The notes under the pieces are model-generated. The model was not told where the DNA came from, searched no databases, and saw only the letters and a program-made list of their open reading frames with translations. From NCBI GenBank assembly GCA_025526995.1, contig JAHLKG010000004.1, positions 1,178,001 through 1,242,000 on the forward strand: a stretch of 64,000 bases of DNA, written 5' to 3'. Shown one piece after another: positions 33,101-47,600 of this stretch. The stretch is from Powellomyces hirtus (Eukaryota; Chytridiomycota; Chytridiomycetes; Spizellomycetales; Powellomycetaceae). Within the stretch, counting starts at the first letter, position 1. The number at the start of each line of letters is the position of its first letter. The position numbers and the translations under genes were made by a program.

Positions 33101-35440
33101 GGGACGTTGGACCCGCTCGTGATGATCTGGTCCAGCTGGTCCAACATGAGATTCTCCATTCCTCTGTTACCACATTCCGTTTTCCAAAATCTTGCCTTCC
33201 TCATATAGTGGGTCGGTCAGGCTCAAAGATTCAAAGATTGAAAGACCAGTGCGAGGTGCGCATTGATTTCAATGAATCAGAGGACAACGACGAGGAGGTG
33301 GAATGTGTGATTGAAGGAACGATGGAGGGATGTGCGGATGCAAAGGAGAAAATTAAAAGCATTGTGGAAGATGTCGTAAGTAAATCTGTGGGTGCTCGTT
33401 TCTGCGCTGGTGCCATATTAACCGAAAGGATAGGTCAACACTGAATCTGCGGACATACACATACCCTCTTATCTTCACAAACACATCATTGGCCCCGGCG
33501 GAGCTCGCATTCGAACGGTGGTCGATGCACTCGGTGGACCGGACAAAGTCAAGATTCAATTTCCTCGCGCCACGCAAGACCTGGCCGCTGCCCAGGACAT
33601 GGTCTCTGTGAAAGGAAACTCCAACATAATCCCTACTGTGCGCAGAGAGCTGGTGCGTTTGATCAACGAGGCTTTCCGAGACGACAAATATCAGGGCAAT
33701 GACGTCGAGGTGCTATCCAAATCTTCTGCAAGTGTAATCCACGAAACCCTTCTTCTACCAAAGGCCGATACTCAAAGAGTGGCGGGCCGCGGAGGGGAGG
33801 GCCTCGTCGATGTCATGCGGCGATTTGGCGTTACCGCATGGTACAGGGATCACGATGCCGACAAAAACTCAGTGGAAGTCATTCTTGTCGCTCGTGAGGG
33901 CAACGAGGCTGAACTGAAGGGTGCTAAGGACGAGCTCTCGTCTAGGGTACGCGTATCTCAGAATGTTCCCATACCCAATAAATTCCTCGACGCACTTCGC
34001 TCGAGCACCGGCAGCGAGCATGAGATGCATTTGTCATCCCTCCAAGACTTAGCGAAGCGGGTCCGCCAAGATTGTGGAATTCTGCCCGAAATCGAAAGCT
34101 CTGTGACGAAAGGAGCCGATAATGCCTCATTGATCCTTCGTGGTGACGCCGGCAGCGTCGCCAAGGCGGTGAAACACGCCGAAAAGCTCTTGCATGAGCT
34201 GACGAAGTACGATCACGTTGACCGATTCCAATTGCCTTCTGAATACCGACCTCATGTAATCGGACGCCAAGGTTTCACCATCGCGAGACTGCGATCGGAA
34301 AGCGGTGCCGAGATCGAAATTCTTCGTAACCAAACCAAAGGAGGCAATGACACCGTCATCATCCGGGCCGTCTCTCAGCAAAACGTGCAAAAAGCGCGGG
34401 AGATGATCGAGAAGATCGTCAAAGACCAAGAGGAACGAGCTACCCGTGAAAAGGAACGGGAGTCCTCTGAGAGGACATCTGAATCGAAATCGGGAGACGC
34501 TAGAATCGATGATGATGAACCAAACACATCTGAACATACGGCTGACTCTTCATCTCGAAACGCTGTTCCTGGTTGGAGTGGAAGAGCACATGCTAAAGGT
34601 GGACGAAGCCGGAACGTCAAGCCAGAGGAGCAAGCTACATGTAGTCCCCCACCTTCTGGTCTAGATTCAGCCACAGGCAACTATTGGAGCTATGTCGGCG
34701 GCGTTTCCAAGAAAAACGAGGAAGGCTGGAAAGAGGTCCCATTCAAGAAGCCGGTCAAGGCCAATGCTGTGACCGACGCTAAAGAATCGGACACAAAGGC
34801 AGCCGAGACGGGTTCTGACAGTAGCAACAAGAAGAAGAAGAAGAAGAAAGCTACCGCTGCTGCTGCCAAAGCGGACGAAACTTCTGTTGCTTCACAGGAG
34901 CCGCCAGCTTTTGCCCCCGTAAAGGAAACCATCAAGCACACTTCTGAGGTGGCCGAGGTTTCCAGGCCGGCCGGGGACAGCGCGACAGCAGAGGAATCGA
35001 AGGCGAACATCGCTGCGAAGCCTAAGGCAGCGCCGGTCACAGCTGATGTTACTCGTGAGGCCAAGTCGCCTGAGAAACCCGCGCTGGCAGTCGTCGCACC
35101 GCCAGCCGTCGCTCCGATTGAACAGAAAAGGGAGGTACCACCAGCTCCTGTTCCCCACGTTGCACAGTCGTCAAGCGTGATAGACGACGCCGATTATGAG
35201 GACAGCTCCGCTGCCCCAAAGGAAGATGAATGGCATACAGTCAACACCGTCAAGAAGTACAAGCAAGCCAAGATTAGCGCCAGCGCGCCGAGTGCCCCAA
35301 GCGCAGTGAGTGGATTCGGAAGCATTCCCACCATGCCCTTGACAGATGGCGAGGTCGAGAAGAAGAAGAAGAAGAACAAGAACAAGAAGAAGAAGAAGAC
35401 CGGAACGGACTCGGCTTCCGCGATGCCCGGCGAGGAATGA
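30189..35440 (+). CDS. SCP160: Multi-KH vigilin/Scp160 RNA-binding protein
   Basis: RNA-binding protein of polysomes and ER in yeast (family knowledge). Six exons, about 1,640 residues, longer than yeast Scp160 (about 1,220). I count at least twelve KH-like segments; those with clean GxxG loops include HLVGKAGANI, FIIGPKGSTL, FVIGKGGQNI, RLIGSGGAAL, RVIGKEGKGI, HIVGRSGSKI, HIIGPGGARI and HVIGRQGFTI. Others (for example VAGRGGEGL, FVYTKERAHL) are degenerate. The last 350 residues after the final KH are disordered and carry two poly-Lys runs from AAG repeats (near 34831 and 35361), and Trp-containing motifs GWKEVPFKKP and EWHTVNTVKK. ATG 30189 has a good context (GTCAACATGG). The stop is 185 bp from the dynein stop (convergent). 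Confidence 0.93.
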
Positions 35441-35625
35441 TCGCCTTACGCCCCGAATCTCTTGCCTGATACAATACCTTCATCAAACAGGCGGTCTATA
35501 GCTGTCTCTACACACAACGACAAATCTGGATGCATAGCCGGTCATGTGCAATTGATGGTCTTTCATGTGATTCAAAATATACATTTTTTTCAATCTGATA
35601 CGCTAATTACAGTTGCATAAATGGA

Positions 35626-38600
35626 TTACGCGGCGCTTAATTGCAGCTAGAAAAGAGGAAATCAAATTTCGGTCAGGTTGAAGATGTATTTCAAAAAGCA
35701 TTGTTGTTCAGGAACGTACCACCATGGCCACTCCTCGTATGATCCAATGTCGTTGAGGCAAATCCGTTGGTAAAAACATGTTCAGGACGTAGTTGGTAGA
35801 ATGTCCGGTGGTACTCAAGGTTCCCCGTCGCATGCTCGTCTTGTATATTGGGCATTCGTATGAGCCTTCGCGCATTCTCAGCAGCTGGGGATCGTCTTGA
35901 TTGATAGGTGTGATGAGAATAACCGGCATCGTGTCTGTTAGTTGTTTTGGAGCTTGCTCTCCCAGCAAGTTTGTTTGCCGGTCCCAGCGCGCTCCCTCGA
36001 TGAACAGTCCGCGGACGTAGACTCCATCTTCTGGTGGATCAGTCGGTAGTGCATCCGTCAGGACGGTAAATGACATTGTCAGGAGGTCAATGGGAATTGA
36101 ATACTTCCGCGCATAATTTTGCAACGTTCCTGGGAAAGACTGGTGTTGGAAAAACATTGATCGCTATGAACTTTTAAGCATGACGTTGATGCTCACCCGT
36201 GAGAAAAGATTGGGTGAAGAAGAAGCCTGAAATCCAGAAAACAGTAGGTGTTCCATTCTCAATCCACTCCTGGAAAAACTTTAAGCGCGCGATGAAATCG
36301 GTGACGTATGCTCCCTAATTTGCAGACGATTTAGCGGAGGGTTTGGTGATGCACCGAGCAAATGTCCGCAAACTCTTACCAAGGGCTTCAGAGATGGATA
36401 GCTTTTTCCGGCCCACATCTCTGGTATCTTCCCCAGAGTCAACGAAGTGGCCACCTCCTCCAACTCCTTGTTCATGACCACCAAACCCTTCAGCGCTTTG
36501 ACAACACTCTGCAAGCTTTCCCTAACGATTTTCAGTAGTCGGTTGAATCGGACCAGTTCCTGGACCAGAACCGTGTTCATGCTTTCTTCATATTTGACGG
36601 GATACATCCTATGCACCGCCGGAACGTCGTAATCCGGTGGCAATGACGCCAAGATGCCATTGACAATATCACCAAGCATCTCTTCTTTGCTCTTCCCTCC
36701 TGCTGATTCACCGCCACTTCGCGCTTGGGTGAGAATAACCGACGCAATCAGCCCGTTCGTCTCAGCCAGATCTTTTGCAATGTCCGCATTTTCATGCATT
36801 CCATATACTTCTGGGTGAGCAGCGAGCGGTAGCGATTTGATGTGGTGAAGGTAAGACTCGTGCGATCCTTTAGGAGGCGCAAAGTAGATTCCGGACGGTG
36901 ACAATCGGTGTGCATCATCCAGAATCTCCGGGGTGTAGTAGAGAGATAGGACGCTCATCAATGTGCGCCGATCTCGATCATCCGTCACACGACCACCGTA
37001 ATTGCATTCTCCCGCCAGGTATACCAACGCTTTCCACGGCACTTCCTCATATTCGTTGAGGAACTAGAGATTTAAGAGTTGGGAAGAGTAAGTCCCAGAA
37101 ACGGCCCATTTTAGCAGAAGATGTGTACCTTTTGCATTTGTCTCGTACTGATTCTCAGATCGCTCTCGTTGAACTCATATGGAATGTTCCAACCTAGTGG
37201 CCCAAAGTTTCGTCGCTCTTGTACCAGCGCATGGAAGAAACATAACCCGAACAGCAGCTTCTCCCAGGTAGCTTCGACGTGCTTCTTTACGCTCTTGAAA
37301 AACACCTCGTCGCTGATGGGATCGCTGGTGTAACTCCGCAGAAGATTGGCGCGAAGCCCTGCAGGGGGCTCGTTGGTCATCTTAACGCCATTCTGCAAGA
37401 GGGTTACCGGGAATCGATCCGACGGGTACGAGGTTAACCACAGTCGGAAATCATGGTGAGTGGTCTCAGGCGTTAGCTCCTCACACATCTTTTCCAATAT
37501 TGAAAGCCACGAAACAGCAAGGTGACAGTTTTGCAAGACAACCCAAGTGCCAGATTTGACTCCAGAACGAAGCATAGCCGCTGCCACTGGTCCCTGTCCC
37601 TGACCCAACGAGATGGCAGTGAGTTTATTTCCGCCAAAGCCTTTCGCTTCAGCAAATTTCAACAATCTGTAACAAACGAAGAGCGGTTGAGTAGAGAACT
37701 TGGTAAACCACAGATTTCAAGGTCTACCCACCCAGCCATAGGATCTGCTCCTGGAGAGAGGATGAAAATCAAAGGAGCGCAGTTATTGGAGTCGCCATAA
37801 CTGGCAACCAGGTCAAACTGTGGAGGTTCAATGAATTTCTGTCCCATCCTTCCCTTCACAAATTCCATAATTCCAGGGATGAGCTTGTCTGGCCTGACCA
37901 ATCGTAATACAATCAATTTTTGAAAAGCACTCAAGCGCTGATCCCATCCACCTGGATACGGCTCTTTGTGCGGTTCCGGAGAGTCATAGATGTCCTTCCA
38001 GAATGTGGCCTGCTCTTTGAAGGAGTTGTTAAACCCTTTAAACGTCCCAAAGGCGGAGAGTCGACAGATGTCTCCCCATCCCTTGTCGCTGAGCCAGTCG
38101 GGTGCAGGGTTGGCAGGCAAGTCACTGTCGATGCCGACACCTCCCGTGAGGAAGAACATCCATTCCTCTCCATCAATCTCGCCCCGTCCTCGCATGAGGC
38201 CGATGCACAGCAGGAATGAGAACAGCAGCTTGTCCTTTTTGAACAAAGATCGGCACACGTTACAGTAAAGACTGTAGGTGAAGTGGGATCGGAGGCTTTC
38301 CAGTCGCGTGTCCAAATTTTCAGACTTGTCAGACTCGGCGATCGATTGCAAAAAGATGTTGATGAACCACACAAGCGAATACTGGTACATGGGCTCAATC
38401 TGCCAGAATGTGAGACGTTTAGTGAGTGTTTGCATCAATTTGAGCAACGAACAAAACAAGAAACAGCACGTCCGGCCGTACATTTGCAAGCTCGGCAATG
38501 ACGAAAAAGAGAACGGAGGAATGCGTCGCAATGGGCTTGTATCCTTGTCTTGTCAAGTCAATCTGCTTCTCTGTCTGCTCCGCAATCTTCTGCTTTTGCG

Positions 38601-41600
38601 CAATATCATCTGAGAGTACTTTCGAGCTAGTCAAAGCGGTGATGGCAGATTCATCTTCCAAGAGACTGCCTTGACTGTTGCTCAAAATAGCCAAGATCTT
38701 ATCTTCAATCTCTTTCAGCTGCTTCTTATTGTTGGCGCTGGAAATCACCAGCCTGTTCTTTTCTTCTTCGAGCTCTGGTCTTTCTTTGGCAGCGACGATT
38801 CCAAGAAGTTGATCCTCGAGTCCTTCGGGTGTGATCATGAAGTTGACAATGGTAACCTTTGTCGAAAGCTCCGGCAGATAATGTGGATTTCGAAGTTTCG
38901 TCGTGATGTAGAATCGGAAATCCGGGGAGTATTCAATGACTGCTTCTCCCAAACGAAGGCACATGACTCCGCTTTGTTTGAAGATCTGTTTCGTGAGCAG
39001 AGGCTCCAGTACCGAATCGACTTCTTCGCCAATATTCTCAAGTAGCACTGGGGTGCCAAATTGAATGGCGTTCTCCAGCGTCCGAACATAGTCGCTGTCA
39101 GATAGCTTGATGACGGCTAAACGATTGTTCTTCTCCATATTTTTGATCCACTTGTTGGCCTGGCCTTGCGGATCAATGAACAGCGGCCATCGACGAGTCT
39201 TCGCTGCAATGATTCCATTGTCTCCGGAGAAACTGTCGTTAGGCAATCCAGCTAAACTCCAAGCCCGCAACTGGATAGGATCGCCCAGCGTCGCCACAAG
39301 CGAGAAAACGGACGAACAAGGAATACCGCTTGTGACACATTCCTGATTCCAGTCTCCAAGACACATTTGACGGTAAGCAGAAGTGAAAGCTCCTAGGTAG
39401 GCTATGACAGCAGAGGCCAGTAGCACGTCTCCTGTCAGGTTGTTGTATATAGCAGACAATGATGTCGCCGCCTCTGTCCATCGATCCTTCTCCCCTCCTA
39501 ATCCACTGATCAACTGTTCCGCTCTCACTAGTTTCTTTCCCGTCAAGTCGACCTGCTTCTCAAGATCTGCTTTCTTTATTGTCATTTCCTTGAACTGGGA
39601 TTCTAGAGCGGCCATTTTGTCTTCAACTTCTTTCAGCTCAGCTTGCTTTTTCTGCAGCGTGGCCATCTCTACGGCGAGCTCCCCTTCTGCTTTGGCGAGA
39701 GCTTCTTTCTTGGGGCCAACCACCTTTGCAACCACATCATACTTGTCCAAGGCTCTGACCCATCTACATAGCCCTTCCGCAGCTCCGGACGAGTTCTTGA
39801 CGACATTGGGATCGAAATCTGGGTTGGGGATGTACGTTTTCCGGATTTTCTCCATGATCTTTGGGTCGATGTTGTCTTTGTCGTACGTTCTCAGAGTTTG
39901 GAGAAAGTGAGAATCCCCAAGCATCTTTTGAGCAGGACCCCAGTAATCTTCCACCATTTTGCCACTGCCTCCTGGGTCCTTGATACGAGCGGGTTTGATG
40001 CCTTTCATGATGCAGATCGCTTCCATAACCAGCTTGACACCGCCTGGAGGATTCTTCATACTCTTGACGACAGTGATATCCTGTGGTTTGAGCGTGTCGA
40101 GAGCTTCCAGCGCACTTTCCAATGCTGGGATCGCTTCTGCCAGGTCTGCTTCACAATCATCTTTGATCGCCTTGGCCTCTCCTGCTTTCTTGTTGGCTGC
40201 TGCCTCGTCGACTTTGACAACCGATCGTTTCTTCTCAACTTCGATACTCTCCCTCTCGATAACGATTAGCAGCTTATCAGTCTCAATTTGCGTTTGCACC
40301 AGTTGTGGTTGCAGGTCGTTGAGCTCTTTCTGCATGATTCCCACTTGGCTGGAGGCGCTCGCGAGCTGGTCCAGGCCTGTCACATAACGGCCTTTCAATC
40401 CATCAATTTCCTTACGTTTTGCTTCCAGTAGAGTCTTGTACGTCTGAATAAGTTCCAGGTAGCTTGTCGGCGTCACATAATTGTGTCTTCGCAGTCCCGC
40501 AAAGTACTTTTCGGAAAGGATCCGCGTGCCCGTATGGAAAGATTTGCACATCTTCACCACTGCAGGCCGGACCTCAGGGGCCAGCTCAACATCTTCCAGG
40601 AATTTCATTGCCACAATCTCCAGAGCATCTTCTGGCCAAGCCTGAAACCAGTCAATCGTGCAGCAATTGACGAGTGATGGAAACATCCGTAAGCGGTTCC
40701 GGAATGCATCTCCGATTGGTGACATGCACAGCACAATATGTAGGTTTTCCTTGCAGCGAGCTATGAACTGGCTGTAGAGCGCTGCGGGAGATGCGTCCAT
40801 CTTTGGATTCTCTTTCGCCAGTGCAGTCCGCACCTGCTCAATGACCGCTGCTTTCTCATCCGCCGGGAAGATGTTGGGCACTTCGCCAGCGTTGAGCATA
40901 TTGTTAATATCCTCCAGAAATGACTCAAGTTGCAGCTGAGTGTCGCTGAACAGAAACACCGATGGAACTCCTTTTGCACCGGCGGTGATCAAGATCTTCT
41001 TCAGATCTTCGCGCCATTCGTTGAGCCCATAGGACTTGGAGATCTCCACCTGGAATATCTGGTATTCCGCCATGTATGTGGCAAGCTTTGTCAGACTTTG
41101 TCGTCCACTTCCTCCGACTCCAACCAAGAGAGCGTGGCCCGCGGGCTGCTTCAGGATCCGAGCGATTCGAGACACGTGCTCGATGGCGAATCGGAAAATG
41201 ACAAGGTTCATGGGAGCTTTCGTTATCTGGTTGTATTCGTCCAATCGAGCCTTGATAACTTCCGAGATCTTGTTGACGTCCATGACCTCCTCATAAAATC
41301 GGACCGCGGCATCAGGTTGTGTGTAATCGCCGAACATGAGGGACCGCATATCGTCATCCTCAATTTGCCCGTCCTTATTCGAATCCAGGTGCGAAAAGAC
41401 TTCTTCAAACCTTACGCCAAAGTGCCTGGCAGTCAAGTCTCTGACAGTAGTGAAGAACCAGGACCTGTCTGCATCATCAACTAGGCGATCGTAGAAGACA
41501 CGATAAACTTCATGACACCAGAGTCGAATCATTTTTGGGGCTTCCGTAAACCGATCCGAACTTGCAAGCAGCAGTCCCTGAACTACTCGGGAGAAATCTC

Positions 41601-44600
41601 GAAGATTGAAAACATAGTGGGATTTGGCAGGTGTCGGTAGGAGACTCGCGATCGCAATGTTGTAGAGATCCAGGGTGGATGAAATCAATTTGTCCTTTAA
41701 CGACACGACGGCCGGTTGGAATCCGTTGCTTGTCAAGTGCCATTCCACAATGGTGGAAAAAATCTGCTTCATCGTAGTCTCCTCGAATGTTGTTATGCCG
41801 ACGGTGTTAAAATGCCGCAGGAATCGTGAAGTTACAGGATTACGTCCTCCACCTGGAGGTCCCATAGCTGCCACAAACTGAATATCCACCAATTGCATGG
41901 CCGTCGTATCCTTGAGGTCATACCACAGACCAATGTCCATCCACTGTCGTAGAAGCTCAACTGGCGGCTGTGCGCCGTACTTCTCTCTCGCCGGCATGTT
42001 CAGGTCATCAACAAAAATCACACATTTCTGTCCGTGAGGCGGTCCAAACACTCCCCTCCGTCGTTTGTCTAATTTGCTGAGAATAATGTCCTGCACCTGA
42101 TTCGCGCTCGTCTGAGCGGAGAAGTTGATGAAAACCGGGGTGTACTCCTTGGAGAGGCCAGATAGCAGCTTATTGTTGACATACACCGTCTTTCCTGTAC
42201 CGGTGGGTCCAACGAACAGAACCTGCTTGCCATGCGTGATGAACAAGTCTAACAAGTATCCATATCGCGCCGTATCCACGGTTGGAACTGTGATAGAGTT
42301 GAATTTGGTTTTGGGCGCGATCTCGAATTTGCCGATAGTGTCCGTCCACAATTTCCATCCGCCGCCCATCTTCCGTTCTTTCTCGAAAACATAGTCATAG
42401 ACTAGCCCTGCCCCAGGAATTGGTTTCTCGATTTTGACATTACGAGGCGGTGGGTGCTCCGAATTGTTGCCATCAACGAGTTGGCGGAAGAAATAGTCAA
42501 ACTTCTTTCGAGAGTCCCCATCAATGGTCCCGCCGAGGGCCCAAACCGCAGAGAATAAAAACACGCAGTGTAACCACATGTTTTGGATATTCGGCGGAAG
42601 TGCCTCCTCTGGCTTTCTGTCCGCGCTAAACTCATCCATCTGACAAGAGATGAGACTCATCAACGTGACCGCAAGGTTGATCGGACTGATCGCTACGAAT
42701 TCACGCGTTTCCGTGCGAACAAACTCCAGTGTTGGCGGAACCACCCAGTCAAACAAGGACTCCAGTAGCTGTCTTTGCTCCGGTCCTAAAGTCGATGGCA
42801 CGGTTGCCATCCATGAGAGCATCAGTGGTCTCCATCCGAGTGAATCAGGCTCCATATAGATCATTCCACAACGGGACACTGTCGCAGGTGAGGCGACAGC
42901 GAGATCTGCGACTTCAAATTGCATGCTCATGGTCGATGACATGGTCATAATCTCCCCGCTAGTAAGACAGAGCTTCTTATTGTCATCTAGGACCGTGTTC
43001 ATATTCTCAATCCAGATCGCATCGACAGGACCGTCGAAAATGATCCACCGCCTCTCGGCAGTTCCTTGAGAAGCAAAAGCGCGGAATGTTGTTGCGAGAA
43101 TGCCATCCGTCCATTCATGAGTTACAGCGTCGAATTGCCCATAAAGTTGTCCCATGGTGATTGACTTGGGATTGATCACCCGGTATTCGACTTTCTTCTC
43201 CCCGAGACCTTTGCTAGCCATTTCATTCATTGCAGCAGCCAAGACACGGTATGCGGTAGTCTTCCCCGACCATGGTTGTCCGACAATCATGTAGCCGTGT
43301 CGGATACACATCATTTCGTACGTCTGAATAATCTTTTCCAACGCACTGTCGACCGCTTGCAAGTTCATCTTGGCCATATTCCCAGTGATGGCGGCTAATA
43401 GGTGGCGGTAATCTGGTGTTGGCAGCTCTACTCGAGGGAACAGATCGGCGGAGATGGCTTTGAACAATGGGATGTCTTGCGTCAAGAACTTGGGCAAGTT
43501 CACATCGTTGATAGACCGTAACATAATGATATGCTCGTTCTCCCCGGGATACCGCAATTTGAGATTCCCTGCAGCAGTGAGAACAGCCTTGACTGCTCTC
43601 ATACCGTAATCGTAGTGATCTTGGGAAGACAGCTGTTCTGAACATAATTTGTAGGTGGCAACAATCTTCCGTGCCAGTGTCCGCGCCTCCACAAAACCGT
43701 ACGAGTACAAAGAGATCTCCGCAATGAGTGCGTAGTCTGGGACCTAATGACAACGTGACGTTCAATGATTTCCCTTCATAGTAAGACGGCAGAAACATCG
43801 GAAACTCACCATCATGGCAACAGGTCGGAACAGTGCTTTCAAGTTGTCTGGCAATTCGGAACGCCCAGCATAACCAGGATTCATGGTAATGAAAACCGAG
43901 CAGCCTGTGTTCAACGAGATCGTCGTTCCTTCGAACACAAATTTCTCAAGCTTCGCAACCACTGCGCGCTGGATGGTGAGAATCTGCTGAGCAACAACAG
44001 ACAAAACTTCCAGATCGATCCGGTTGAACTCATCGAAACATGCCCATGCGCCTGAGGATGCCAATCCTTTGAAGAACTTGCCCATGGCAATGTAATCCAG
44101 TCCATCCGAGCAGTTGAAGACAACACAAGCCTTGGCAATGGCTTTTGCCAAATCCTTGACGGATTCTGTTTTACCTGTTCCAGCAGGTCCCTCAGGCGCA
44201 CCACCGAGGTTGAGATCCAGGGCCCCAATCAGCGTACGGTAACAACGATCCGTCAATGGTGTGATGACCAGACGCGGAGAATTTCCCAAGTATTCATGGC
44301 CATATCGCAGGGTAGCGTTAATCATGCGGACTTGCACATCATCCTCCTCCCAATAGTATCGCAGCTGAGAGAGCCATCCAAAATCATTCTCTTGGGTCAC
44401 TTCCTGTGCTTCTAGTTCCCCGACAACATCGCGCGCGTGGACGTCAATTACCACGAGTGCGGATAATGTCATGCGCGCCATTGGACTCAGATCTCCTCGA
44501 ACCAGTGCAACAGTCTCTTCGAGTTGTTTGGTGCACAGTTCCTTGTACACACGCAATCCGGCTACACCACCTTGACGGATGGCTTCCGTGACTTCTTTCG

Positions 44601-47600
44601 TCCAGAAAATCTGACTGACACAAATGACAACCTGACCAGGCCATTCCAGGACCCATTTGGCTCGCGGTGTTTCAATGTATGCTTTCAACGCATTGCTGAC
44701 CTGTTGGTGCACTGACGCCTGCATGACCTTTTCAACCTGAAGTAGCCACTTTTCGACCGCTCCCTTGGCCAGTGCCGGTTCAATTACTTCTTTCAAGCGG
44801 ACCCGCTCCCCTTCACTAGAGCACATTGCGATGATCCGCGTGTTGTCCTGGAATGTCAAACTGGCGATGCCTTCGAAACATTTCTTGAGATGCGGCTGCA
44901 CTCGCAGAGGATCCTTGGTCTCCGCCAGGATTTCCAGAAGTTCATCATTGGACAGGAAGAAGAAGCGTGGGAAGAAGAGTCGTTTCTTTTCCAAATACTC
45001 ATTCAGACCCTTCTGGATATCTTCAAGGAGAACATTGCTCTCATTCAGTTTGGTTAGCATGCCAGGCACATTGGCGACCGCAAGAATCTGAGGGTTCTCC
45101 ACCGTGCTTGCCATGATGTCTCGCCAGGTTTTGTCAACCACTCGGAATTTTTTGCCTTCGGTTGGCATTGCGGCCATGATGTCTTCGCTTGTAAAGATCG
45201 GTTCCAAGTAAAGCCATGTTGCTTGCACCTTGAGCCAGGCGTCAATGATTTCCTGGATCGTGACCAATGTCGATTCCCAGGTTTTAACGTCTTCTTCAAT
45301 GGGTTTGACGAAAGGTGATCCACGCATCGTCTGTACTTTGACAATCTGATCGTCAAGTAGAGCTTGTACTTCTTCCAGTGATGAGAGGATGCGAGTGCCG
45401 GTATCCTTGTATTCTACGCAGTTAAACATCAAGGGCTCCCATTCTTCCCGCATTTTCGTGAGAGTTTTCTGTAGTGAAAACTCCTTGGAAGCAGCGTCGG
45501 AGATGGACTCAAACTGTGGCAAATACTGCTCGAGATTGAGATCCAGCACTTTTGTCAGACTGGTCGATCCGTCCGGATGTATGGGTTGTCCCACAATCTC
45601 GGCCATGCTTTCCCAGTGCCTCTCCCGCAAACCCGGGTTTCTCAAAATGCTGATAAGCGGTAAATGAGCTTTGAATCGATCGAGACGGTTTTTGACGTTT
45701 TCGGCCACTTTTCGTGGGACAGCTTGCTCCGAAAACGTCTTGGTCAATTTGAACATGATGCGGAACATGTTTTGCACACTTTCTTCCACGGCCTCGGCGT
45801 TCAGATCTCGGAATGCCCCATTCATCCACTTGGCGTGCTCAGTCTGGAAAATAGAAGTCGTCTCCCAGAGCTGTTTGTACGGGGCGAGGAGATCCAAGGT
45901 TTGCTGAAGCTTCCCGAATGCCGTTTTATCCCACTCTAGTAGCTCTTCCTCGGCGTTTGTCTTTCGGGTGGTTTCTTCCAACTCCTTCAGCTTCACCTCA
46001 AGAGCTTTTATCTTCTTGAGGTATTCAGGAAGCTCTGACATGATCCCATAGTCCTGGAACTTTTGCGCAGACTCAAAACATTCATCAAGCTCGTCGTTTG
46101 TCGCGCCAATCTTGGCTTTCAGATCTTCCTGTGCCTTGGCCTTCTTCTGCAGCATTCGCTTTTTGCTAAGCTCGAAAATCGGCATAATACGTCCCGGCCA
46201 CGTAAACGTAACACCATTCAGCTTGATGTCCTCCTCGCTCATTAAAGCATACGTCAACAGAAAATCCAGCCGCTTTTTGCCTCGAGTGATTTCATCCCGA
46301 AGAGCAACAACGTCCTTTGTCTTGGCGTTATCAACATACTTCATCAATTCAACAAGCTCTTCCGTATCGGCAGGAGCTTTCATCGCTTTTGCCGAGATTT
46401 TCTCGTATGATTCGCAGATGCTACGAGGGAGATTGGACGAATCTTCAGTGTCACGCTATTGAGCTGTGTGCTGTGCAGCAGTCATGCCCACCTGAGGTTG
46501 AGCTTGCGATTGAGGTCTGCTACTTGATCAACAAGTCGCTGGACGAGTTGCTGAGCTTTTGCCGTAAGCTCGGTTTTCAAAGCATCACATTCCAAGAAAA
46601 TCAGGCTGAATCGAACACTCGAGGGAGTTGCTGCAATCTCCTCGATGATCTTGTTGAGTTTTTTAATTTCCTGTACAACCACGATTAAATGACAATTTGG
46701 GTCGGTTAACGGGAAACACTCATCCTCACTGTCTCATAATCGTCAAGATCATGCTTTTCTCGCAAGAAATCTTCAATTCTCTTCTCTGCCTTGGTGGTCA
46801 ACAGCGCCTTGTACTTATCGTAGCTCATCAAATGTTTCTGTGGCGCTACCGTATTCTTGGCAACGATACTCCGCACATACCTCCCCTCTCCGATTCGGTC
46901 ATCGTCCATGGTCATAGAGGGGAGGAAGAGCTGCTCGCCGCTTAAACTGGTAAACAGCTTTGTTTCCACTCGTGGGATATCCCTGACAGCCTGAACCATC
47001 TCTTCCAGGATTGAGACGGTCAGTGTCTCCAGTTCTAGCAGCGGCGGATCAAAACGGATCTGCGCTCCCGAGATAACGAGGCGAACGTTGAATAGCGACG
47101 TCTCTGAAGACGCGGTTGCAAACTTGGTAAAAAAACTCTCGAATTCGTCCAGCGAAGCGAACATCATCTGCCAAAGCTGATTTGACATCAACGCGCACAC
47201 AGATTTGAAGAAAGCATCTAAGCGACGAAACCCAACGTCAGGATCGGTACACCCGGTGGCAATGCTATACCATTGATCCTTAGTGTTGAAAAATGCGCTG
47301 GCGACTGTCGGAATCCACTCGTTGAGCATCTTGGCCTTGAATGCTAAACACTGGGTTTTGATGATGGCTTGAAACTCTTCTACAGTCATCGGGAGTACAG
47401 CGGGAGTGAAGACACTCATGTCCACCACTTTACAGTGTTTGATTTGCCCAAATATGCCTAGTACTTCAAGCATGATGGGATTGGTGATGAAAAGATTCTC
47501 GTTTATGCTGTTCCTCGCAGTAGCAACCTCGTTGTGCCACGGAACAGGAGCTCGGGTGATTCTCGGGGCGTATGATTTAAGGAATGGCGGAATACATAAC

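Noticed and set aside
43223..43798. Long frame on the minus strand inside the dynein gene
   Set aside because: Out-of-phase shadow of the dynein AAA2 region, which carries GQPWSGKT in the true frame.
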